Source: Hoylesella pleuritidis JCM 14110
Lineage (GTDB): Bacteria > Bacteroidota > Bacteroidia > Bacteroidales > Bacteroidaceae
NCBI RefSeq assembly: GCF_000613725.1
Contig: NZ_BAJN01000004.1
Location: 115,594 to 179,593 of the forward strand
Direction: 5' to 3'
DNA: 64,000 nt
A program made the position numbers and the translations under genes. Every line of letters begins with the position of its first letter. Within the stretch, counting starts at the first letter, position 1. Positions 31,160 to 38,811 of the stretch are shown in pieces. The notes below the pieces were generated by a model. The model was not told the origin of the DNA. It did no database searches and was given only the letters and a program-made list of their open reading frames with translations.

Positions 31160-32473
31160 ATGAATTATGAATTAAAGAAAAAGCCAGATCTCAATTTTTG
31201 GAAGCTTTGGAACCTTAGTTTCGGATTTTTCGGTGTGCAAATAGCTTACGCTTTGCAGAGTGCAAACATCTCGCGAATCTTCGCCACACTCGGGGCCGAT
31301 CCGCATAATTTAAGTTATTTCTGGATACTTCCGCCGTTGATGGGAATAATTGTTCAACCCATTGTCGGTACACTTAGCGACAAAACCTGGTGCCGATTCG
31401 GGCGCCGTATACCTTATCTCTTTGTCGGAGCATCCGTTGCCGTGCTCGTGATGTGTCTTTTGCCCAATGCCGGTTCGTTCGGAATGGCCGTCGGTACAGC
31501 AATGATTTTCGGGCTGGTATCGCTGATGTTTCTCGATACCAGCATCAATATGGCGATGCAGCCGTTTAAGATGCTTGTTGGAGATATGGTCAACGAGAAG
31601 CAGAAAGCATTGGCTTACTCCATCCAAAGTTTTCTTTGCAATGCAGGTTCTGTGGCAGGATTCATCTTTCCTTTCCTCTTTACAGCCCTCGGAATAGCCA
31701 ATACCGCAGCTCCGGGTGTAATTCCCGACTCGGTGATTTGGTCGTTTTATGTAGGGGCAGGTATCTTGATCCTCTGCGTGATTTATACAACAGTGAAAGT
31801 GAAAGAGTGGAATCCCAAGGAATATGCCGAATACAATGGACTTGACAAACCACTCGACGAGGAAAAAGTCAATCTCATCCAATTGTTGTGCAAGGCTCCG
31901 TCTACTTTTTGGACAGTAGGAATCGTGCAGTTCTTTTGCTGGGCTGCCTTTATGTATATGTGGACTTATACCAACGGAACAATTGCAGATACGTGCTGGG
32001 GGACGACCGATGTTGCCTCGGTCGGTTATCAGGCTGCCGGCAACTGGGTCGGAATCCTCTTTGCCGTGCAAGCCATCGGTAGTGTCGTTTGGGCTTTGGT
32101 GCTACCCCAATTCAAGAATATCAAACTGGGGTATGCCATTAGCCTTGTGCTCGGTGGTATCGGGTTTGCTGTCACTCCATTCGTTCATAACCAGTATTTA
32201 CTGTTCGTCCCTTTCATTCTTATCGGTTGCGCGTGGGCTGCAATGCTTGCGATGCCGTTTGCACTGGTTACTAATGCCTTGCAAGGTTATGGGCATATGG
32301 GTGTCTACCTGGGATTGTTCAACGGTACCATCTGCGTTCCCCAGATTGTTGCAGCGCTCTTGGGTGGCATTATTCTCAGCCTGATGGGTTCTGTGCAAAG
32401 TTCGATGATGATCGTTGCCGGTATTCTCCTGTTTATCGGTTCGCTGTGTGTAATAGTGGTAAAGGTGAAATAG
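31160..32473 (+). CDS. MFS sugar transporter (SLC45/GPH-like), putative maltose or oligosaccharide importer
   Basis: A 437-residue, twelve-helix inner-membrane carrier. The N-terminus SFGFFGVQIAYALQSANISRIFATLGAD and the cytoplasmic loop GTLSDKTWCRFGRRIPYL (the D-R-x-G-RR motif) match the SLC45-like sugar carriers common next to Sus loci. It probably moves the disaccharide or oligosaccharide released in the periplasm into the cytoplasm. It follows the LacI regulator and four-helix-bundle gene. The spacer before it contains tandem AATTATG linker repeats. The substrate is inferred from the Sus context. Confidence 0.85.
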   Translation: MNYELKKKPDLNFWKLWNLSFGFFGVQIAYALQSANISRIFATLGADPHNLSYFWILPPLMGIIVQPIVGTLSDKTWCRFGRRIPYLFVGASVAVLVMCLLPNAGSFGMAVGTAMIFGLVSLMFLDTSINMAMQPFKMLVGDMVNEKQKALAYSIQSFLCNAGSVAGFIFPFLFTALGIANTAAPGVIPDSVIWSFYVGAGILILCVIYTTVKVKEWNPKEYAEYNGLDKPLDEEKVNLIQLLCKAPSTFWTVGIVQFFCWAAFMYMWTYTNGTIADTCWGTTDVASVGYQAAGNWVGILFAVQAIGSVVWALVLPQFKNIKLGYAISLVLGGIGFAVTPFVHNQYLLFVPFILIGCAWAAMLAMPFALVTNALQGYGHMGVYLGLFNGTICVPQIVAALLGGIILSLMGSVQSSMMIVAGILLFIGSLCVIVVKVK

Positions 32474-33295
32474 TAGAAAAGGCCTCATGACCGATAAGGG
32501 GAAGCAAGTTTACCGAGCATAAGTACATAATTGAGTAGATCAAAAATCTGTTTCATACCCTGCTTGAACAGCTACTTCTCATTTCCAACCCTGTAAGAAC
32601 TGTGCTTTGGAAACCTCTTTTCAGTTCTCCATAAATAGAATAAGGAATAAAACCATAAATAAGATTGAATTTAAATTTTCCTTGTTCCTGAAATGTTCCG
32701 AAGGTTGATCTTGCTGTTATGCGCTTTTGTCCGGCTCGATACTACTTCCTGACTCATCGGTTTGTCGGGGGAGGAATCGGCGATAAGACATTTAAAAGTT
32801 ATTCAAACCTATAAGCATTTCTCTGGGAAGTTTCATTTGATAAGTCAAAAAGAGCCTAAAAACTGAAAGAAAATACGCGTAAAGTTTGATAATTGCTCTC
32901 TTTATTACAAATAACCGTTTAGCTTTCTTGTTTTAAAGACAATACTTGTGTGAGATTAAGAAGTATAGGAGAAGACGAGGAGAAGTATAGGAGGAGTCAG
33001 GTAGAAGTCCTATACTTCTCAAAAGTAAATATAGGAGTATAACTCCCACTTCTTTTTTGCAAAATGATATCGATGTGAAGTCGTCACTATTTTATAGAGG
33101 TTGATTGGGAACAAGACCATTATTCTGAATAAATCAGTAACTCTGTGTTCAAGCAGGATTATAAAAAGGATGTATAAACTATTCAGATTTCTTTTATAAG
33201 GTTCAGTAATACTGTTCTTGTGAACCCGTAATTTGATTTATATTTCTTAAATGCGCGGAAAAATCTAAGTGAAAAATGAAAAAAACTAAGAATTA
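32474..33295. other. Noncoding gap upstream of the second susC
   Basis: No reading frame with coding character was found. The region is AT-rich and contains the class II 22-bp array at 32959-33046. The rest shows no feature I can name. Confidence 0.6.
32959..33046. repeat. Class II 22-bp array, copy 2
   Basis: Four 22-bp units start at 32959, 32981, 33003 and 33025. The first two are near-identical, sharing AGAAGTATAGGAG plus further matches. The third contains AGAAGTCCTATACTTCTC, a dyad similar to unit 2 of copy 1. The fourth contains AAATATAGGAG, like unit 4 of copy 1. It lies about 340 bases upstream of the susC promoter. Confidence 0.78.
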
Positions 33296-33327
33296 TTTGC
33301 TTTGTATAAATAAAATGCTTATTTTTG
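33296..33327 (+). promoter_or_regulatory. Promoter of the second susCD operon
   Basis: TTTG (33296-33299) and TATTTTTG (33320-33327) are 20 nt apart, a canonical Bacteroidota pair. If used, the leader before susC is about 490 nt. A weaker -7-like GATCTTTG lies at 33605-33612. Confidence 0.65.
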
Positions 33328-33334
33328 CGCATCT

Positions 33335-33825
33335 TCTCTTAATTTTCATCCGTTATCGGATGTGAAAAAAGAGATAGAAAAGAGGGAATGAAATCGACTT
33401 TCTGTCCCTCGGCAAACATTCTATTGAAAAGAGAGGAAGATATTGTCGGAAGTGAAAACATCATTTTAAACATAAGACAGCTTCTCTCATCGGAATGAAA
33501 TGTGCATAAGCATACCAACCTACGGCTGTGGAGATGGAAAAGTCCCGCACTCTGACAGTTAAATGACAGGGACTGTTCGATGAACTACATTTCATAAAAC
33601 TACTGATCTTTGCATCGCATTGATACCATAACAAGAACTCCGAAAGGAAAAAGGCAGAATCTCAATAGAGGAAGACTTGCCTATAAACATCGCATTCGTG
33701 CAGTAAAGTGAGGACAACTTTTTGCACGAGTGTAATACCGATGCAGCGGCATTATAGGTAGAAACACATTATTCGTGGAATTTAACATACCCCAATATTA
33801 ATAATCGTTTAAATTAAAGAGCCCT
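33335..33825 (+). ncRNA. Long 5' leader of susC
   Basis: About 490 noncoding bases separate the predicted transcript start from the susC ATG. A stem AGTCCC (33541-33546) with GGGACT (33569-33574) is visible, and an AT-rich stretch precedes the ATG. There is no match to a riboswitch class that I can support. The leader could host a cis-acting RNA or be the target of an antisense RNA; this is inference. Confidence 0.3.
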
Positions 33826-36800
33826 ATGAAGAAACATCTAACAATGCTTTTGGCCTGCCTCTTCCTGAGTATCGGAGTGGCACTGGCACAGACTCAAATT
33901 AATGGAACTGTGGTCTCGGAAAGTGATGGAGAACCCATTGTCGGAGCTACTGTTCGAGTAGTGGGACACAACACTGGTACCGCGACCGACATCGACGGAA
34001 AGTTTAAAATTACGATGCCCGTAGGAGCGACGAAGATCATTGTATCGTATGTCGGTATGAAATCACAGGAGCTGGTAGCTCGAAATAATATGAGAGTGGT
34101 GTTGCAAAGTGAATCGAAAGCTATTGATGAAGTATTTGTCGTAGCTTACGGAACGGCAAAGAAATCGTCGTTTACAGGTTCGGCTGTATCTGTTGATTCC
34201 AAGAAAATTGACAAAATGCAGACTGCTGATGCTGCTAAGGCCTTGGAGGGAATGGTTGCAGGTCTGGCAGTTACATCATCTTCGGGTCGTGCCGGAACTT
34301 CTGCCACTATCCGAATTCGTGGTATCGGTTCGTTAAACGCATCGAGCAGCCCGCTTATTATACTTGACGGTGCGCCCTATGAAAGTGAAATCAACTCTAT
34401 TAATCCTAAGGATATCGAGAATATCAGCGTGTTGAAAGATGCTGCTTCGGCTGCTCTTTACGGTGCGCGCGGTGCCAACGGAGTAATTCTGATTACAACA
34501 AAGAGCGGACAGAAAGGCAAGTTGCAGGTTTCGTTTGACGCTCGTATCGGTAGCAATCGGCGCGGAGTACCTGAATATGACGTTATTTCCGATCCCGGAA
34601 CTTACTATCGTCTGACGTGGGAAAGTCTGAAAAACCGTCAGATATATTCAAATAAACCTGCGGCTAATCCGGCTGAATGGGCTTCGAATAACTTAATAGA
34701 GACATTAGGTTACAACATCTATAATACACCTGATAACCAAGTGGTGGATGCTAACGGTAATTTGACCACAGCCCCGATTAAATATGAGGATGCCGGTTCA
34801 TTTAATAACTGGACGGGACAACTCTATAAACCGCACACTCGCCAAGAATATACGCTCAGTCTGTCTAAGGGAACAGACAAGTCGAGAGTATATTTTTCCG
34901 TAGGTTATCTGGATGATTTAGGTTTCAGTATCAAGAGCGATTTCAAGCGTCTTTCCAATCGCTTGGCCTATGAGTCACAGTTTACTGACTGGCTGAAACT
35001 GTCTGCTTCATCCCAGCTGTCACGTACCGAAACCCGCAACTCTGCCGATGAAAGAAACAATTTCTCGAATGTCTTTATGTGGACAAGAATGATTGCCCCT
35101 ATATATCCCATTTATAAGCACAACAGTGCGGGTAAGATTGTGCGCGATGCAAATGGTAATCCCCTTTATGATGACACTTTGGGTCGTCCCTATGCAGGTG
35201 GAACGAACCTCATTAAGCAGTTGGAGCTTAACGATATTCAGCACAATCAGTTCTTCGTTACAGAGAATGTGCGGGCCGACATCAAGCTTCCCTATGGCTT
35301 TAACTTTAATACCACGGGAACATTCAGCGGCAACTGGTGGACTCACACCGACTTCAAGAATCCATTGGTGGGCGACGGCCAGGCTTATGGAGGTATTCTT
35401 GAAAAGTGGAGTAGTTCTAATTACTCCCTCAACTGGAACCAAGTGTTGACTTGGGATGGAACTTTTGATAAATTCACGCTGCACGGAATGCTGGGTCACG
35501 AGTATTATCAGCAGAAGTTCGAATACCTTTATGGAACAAAGCAAACATTGCTCGATCCCACCTTGAAAGAGTTTATCAATGCTGCCAAAACGACAGAACT
35601 CAATTCATACACACGCGATTATCGTGTTGAAGGATGGTTCGGACAGGCTACGGCAGACTATGACAATAAGTATTATGTATCTGCTTCGTTGCGTTATGAC
35701 GGTTCATCCGTGTTCCATCCCGACCACCGCTGGGGTACATTCTGGAGCCTTGGAGCTTCTTGGCGAATCAATCAGGAGAAGTTTATGGAGAACCTTACTT
35801 TCATTGATAACCTGAAACTGCGTGTCAGCTACGGTGTTCAGGGAAATGATTATCTGCTTCTTCCCGGCTCTACCACTCGTGCCTATACTCCTTATACAAA
35901 TCTCTATTCTATCGGGACAACAGGAACTTCAAGTACGTATAGCCCAACCTACAAAGGCAATAAGGAAATAACGTGGGAGAAAAATCATAACTTGGATGTC
36001 GGTATTGAATTCTCTTTGTGGAATGGTAAACTCTCCGGAGAGTTAGAAGTGTTCAATCGTCTCACCACGGATATGCTCTTCAACCTCCCCATTCCGTCGA
36101 CAACAGGTTTCTCAACACAGCCGGTTAACTTCGGAAAGATGACCAATAAGGGATTTGAGTTTACCCTTTCATCCAATGTTTATTCTGATAAGAACATCAA
36201 TGTCAACGTCAGTGTGAACGGAACTACTTATAAGAACAAGATTAAAGAGTTGCCCGAAGAATTCCGCAAAGACGGTATTGTCAGTGGTTATCGTCTCATC
36301 AAAGAGGGTGGAAGCATCTATGATTATTGGATGATCAAGTCTGCCGGTGTAGATGAAAAGACCGGAGATGCACTTTATTATATGTATGATGAAGATACGA
36401 AGACTTTTGTTGCTAAACCCAGCAAGTTTTATTCGACCGATAATATCAATAAGCAGTATGTGGGATCGGCCATTCCCAAGTTGGCAGGAGGATTCTCTCT
36501 CAGTGCCGTTGTTTATGGTTTCGACTTCTCGGCACAGTTTGCCTATCGGATCGGCGGTAAATTCCTCGATCTCGGTTATCAGAATCTGATGTCGGCAGGA
36601 ACTGCTGGAACGAACTGGCACAGGGATATTTTGAATCGTTGGACACCTGAAAATACCAAAACAGATGTACCTCGTCTGCAAAATGCTAATCAAGGTTTAA
36701 TTCAGAGTTCAGACCGTTTTATTATCGACGCATCGTATTTGGCACTTACAAACCTTACTTTCGGTTATACGCTTCCGAGCAATTGGGTGAATAGAGCAGG

Positions 36801-36957
36801 TTTGCAAACTGTCCGTGTATACTTTGCAGCTGACAATCTAGGCTTCTTCTCTAAACGTAAAGGTTTGGATCCGCGTACTTCTGTCTCTGGTACTCAGGAT
36901 TACAGCGTTAACAGTGCTGTCCGTACGTTGTCGCTCGGTCTGACTGTTTCACTCTAA
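33826..36957 (+). CDS. SusC/RagA-family TonB-linked outer-membrane transporter (second system)
   Basis: A 1043-residue importer with a signal peptide (MLLACLFLSIGVALAQ), an N-terminal carboxypeptidase-regulatory-like domain (INGTVVSESDGEPIVGATVRV), the SusC box (IDEVFVVAYGTAKKSSFTGS), a plug (IRIRGIGSLNASSSPLIILDG, LKDAASAALYGARGANGVI) and a barrel ending in LSLGLTVSL. It forms an operon with the SusD gene 39 bases downstream. No enzyme, regulator or sigma/anti-sigma pair is adjacent, so substrate cannot be inferred. Non-glycan cargo such as peptides, as for RagAB, is possible. Confidence 0.95.
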   Translation: MKKHLTMLLACLFLSIGVALAQTQINGTVVSESDGEPIVGATVRVVGHNTGTATDIDGKFKITMPVGATKIIVSYVGMKSQELVARNNMRVVLQSESKAIDEVFVVAYGTAKKSSFTGSAVSVDSKKIDKMQTADAAKALEGMVAGLAVTSSSGRAGTSATIRIRGIGSLNASSSPLIILDGAPYESEINSINPKDIENISVLKDAASAALYGARGANGVILITTKSGQKGKLQVSFDARIGSNRRGVPEYDVISDPGTYYRLTWESLKNRQIYSNKPAANPAEWASNNLIETLGYNIYNTPDNQVVDANGNLTTAPIKYEDAGSFNNWTGQLYKPHTRQEYTLSLSKGTDKSRVYFSVGYLDDLGFSIKSDFKRLSNRLAYESQFTDWLKLSASSQLSRTETRNSADERNNFSNVFMWTRMIAPIYPIYKHNSAGKIVRDANGNPLYDDTLGRPYAGGTNLIKQLELNDIQHNQFFVTENVRADIKLPYGFNFNTTGTFSGNWWTHTDFKNPLVGDGQAYGGILEKWSSSNYSLNWNQVLTWDGTFDKFTLHGMLGHEYYQQKFEYLYGTKQTLLDPTLKEFINAAKTTELNSYTRDYRVEGWFGQATADYDNKYYVSASLRYDGSSVFHPDHRWGTFWSLGASWRINQEKFMENLTFIDNLKLRVSYGVQGNDYLLLPGSTTRAYTPYTNLYSIGTTGTSSTYSPTYKGNKEITWEKNHNLDVGIEFSLWNGKLSGELEVFNRLTTDMLFNLPIPSTTGFSTQPVNFGKMTNKGFEFTLSSNVYSDKNINVNVSVNGTTYKNKIKELPEEFRKDGIVSGYRLIKEGGSIYDYWMIKSAGVDEKTGDALYYMYDEDTKTFVAKPSKFYSTDNINKQYVGSAIPKLAGGFSLSAVVYGFDFSAQFAYRIGGKFLDLGYQNLMSAGTAGTNWHRDILNRWTPENTKTDVPRLQNANQGLIQSSDRFIIDASYLALTNLTFGYTLPSNWVNRAGLQTVRVYFAADNLGFFSKRKGLDPRTSVSGTQDYSVNSAVRTLSLGLTVSL

Positions 36958-36996
36958 ACGCAATGCAACTTACAATCACTTAAAACAACGAATGTT

Positions 36997-38475
36997 ATGA
37001 ACAAATATATAAAAACCATTGCCGTACTGTCTGTTTTGACATTGACGACAAGTTGTAACTTGGATCCTGAGATTACGGAATATATACCGCAAGGCCGTCA
37101 TGACGAATTGGTTGCAGACTCCGATGTGGTAAACAATGTGGCGAAGGCAGCTCTCTCCAAGACTTATGCTATCTTCCAAGAATTTTATAGGAGCCACGAT
37201 GACTTTGGACTTAAAGCCTTTCATATAGCCACGGATTTGATGTGTGAAGATGTTGCATACAGAAACTGGAACTGGTTTCAGTTTGACTATCAGCTCGATA
37301 ATCGTGAAGCGAATTACCGCCGTACGAATAGCACATGGAAACAGTTCTATAAAATCATTTCAAATGTGAACAAACACTTGGAGACTTATTTCCAAAAGGA
37401 GTCCTCAGCCCCCGCCTATCTGGCATCCAAAAGCGAGGCACAAGCCCTGCGGGGAATTGCTTTCTTCCATTTGGTAAACTTTTATCAGCATACATATAAA
37501 GGTCACGAAAACGATCCTGGTGTACCAATTGTTTTGTCAACAGATACTGTCAAACTTCCAAGAGCTACTGTCAAAGAGGTTTATGAGCAGATTATCAAAG
37601 ACCTGACACCACTCGTTGAATACGGAAGTTACACGGAAGACAGGACGGATGTCGATAAAGGCGTAGCCGCTGCATATTTAGCCAAGGCTTACGCACAGAT
37701 GGAAGACTGGCCTAACTGCGAAAAGTATGCAGCCATTGCCAAGAAAGGCGCCGATGATGTTGTATCAAAGCCTGGGCGTACGTGGAATATCGGAAAAGCC
37801 ACGGATATTCTCTGGGGTGCTGATGTTACGCCAAGCAACAGCAGTCTGTGGGCTTCTTTCTGGAGCCATATGGATGAGTTCCTTATCAGAGGATATGCTG
37901 CCGGTGGTAAGAAAAAGCTGATTCATAATCTGCTTTACAATAAAATATCTAAAACCGACAGCCGAAGGAAGCTATGGGTGAACCTTAAAGAATATAAAGA
38001 TATAGCTGATCAGGTTCGTCAATCATCCCCTAATCCGAATGCAAAATTGGAAGATTACGACCAAATGAAGTTCGTTGCGGGAGCTGATGGAATGGAACAA
38101 GACTATTCCTATATTCGTGTTCAGGATCCCATCCTCCTCGAAATAGAGGCAATGGTGGAACAAAACAAATTGACAGAGGCTGCTACCTTGCTCAATGGAT
38201 TTGTACAACAGCGTGATCCACAGTTTACGGCCGCTTCTACGCCAGAGGATCTTCGCGAGCAGGTTCGCTTTCAACGTCGTATCGAACTTTGGGGAGAAGG
38301 CACCAACTGGTTTGATATGAAACGCTGGAAGATGACCATCGACCGTACAGGAGACGGCAGTAACCACGCTGCTATATTCAAAGTGAAGACCGATGAACCG
38401 AAGTTCTATCATATGTTACCTATCTCTGAGATTGAGGCTAATCCTCTGTTGAAACAGAATACCCCAATAAAGTGA
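36997..38475 (+). CDS. SusD/RagB-family lipoprotein (second system)
   Basis: A 492-residue surface lipoprotein partner of the preceding SusC. The signal peptide ends in the lipobox LTTSCNLDP. SusD helical segments include SEAQALRGIAFFHLVNFYQHTY, AAAYLAKAYAQMEDW, and the C-terminal RFQRRIELWGEGTNWFDMKRW with LPISEIEANPLLKQN. It is intact, unlike the other SusD gene in the window. It is followed by a strong terminator, so the operon is only these two genes. Confidence 0.93.
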   Translation: MNKYIKTIAVLSVLTLTTSCNLDPEITEYIPQGRHDELVADSDVVNNVAKAALSKTYAIFQEFYRSHDDFGLKAFHIATDLMCEDVAYRNWNWFQFDYQLDNREANYRRTNSTWKQFYKIISNVNKHLETYFQKESSAPAYLASKSEAQALRGIAFFHLVNFYQHTYKGHENDPGVPIVLSTDTVKLPRATVKEVYEQIIKDLTPLVEYGSYTEDRTDVDKGVAAAYLAKAYAQMEDWPNCEKYAAIAKKGADDVVSKPGRTWNIGKATDILWGADVTPSNSSLWASFWSHMDEFLIRGYAAGGKKKLIHNLLYNKISKTDSRRKLWVNLKEYKDIADQVRQSSPNPNAKLEDYDQMKFVAGADGMEQDYSYIRVQDPILLEIEAMVEQNKLTEAATLLNGFVQQRDPQFTAASTPEDLREQVRFQRRIELWGEGTNWFDMKRWKMTIDRTGDGSNHAAIFKVKTDEPKFYHMLPISEIEANPLLKQNTPIK

Positions 38476-38531
38476 TGATTAATGAGGGAAACATAATTCT
38501 TTTGTGAATTTAAGTTAGTTAGATATGGAGA

Positions 38532-38570
38532 GGATGCAGGCGTGAGTCTGCATCCTTTATTTATTGTTTT
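38532..38570 (+). terminator. Terminator of the second susCD operon
   Basis: GGATGCAG (38532-38539) pairs with CTGCATCC (38548-38555) around an 8-base loop, followed by TTTATTTATTGTTTT. Confidence 0.88.
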
Positions 38571-38811
38571 ATCTTCGTTTCCGATTTTATTATTTCCCTG
38601 TCTATTGTGTTTAATCTGAATATAAGGAAAAGATGAATCGTCTAAGAGAATCGAGTTACGCAGTTTTTAGCAGTATTCTTTTATCTGTTGCTGGACTTTG
38701 GGAACAACTATAATAAATAAGATATACCCTACTGCACGACATGTCATATAGGTTGTGTTTATAGGCGTATTGTTTTTAATCGGTGTGAAAATGCGGATAT
38801 CAATTCTAAAA

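Noticed and set aside
31130..31175. Tandem AATTATG and similar AT linkers (also near 6480, 6530 and 61218-61247) as a special repeat
   Set aside because: Simple AT-rich start-region linkers of this kind are common in Bacteroidota genomes and show no fixed unit or structure here.
33510..33580. Possible cobalamin-type riboswitch in the susC leader, because of TCCCGCACTCTGACAG
   Set aside because: The required conserved blocks of the B12 aptamer are not present in order, and the resemblance is confined to one short motif.
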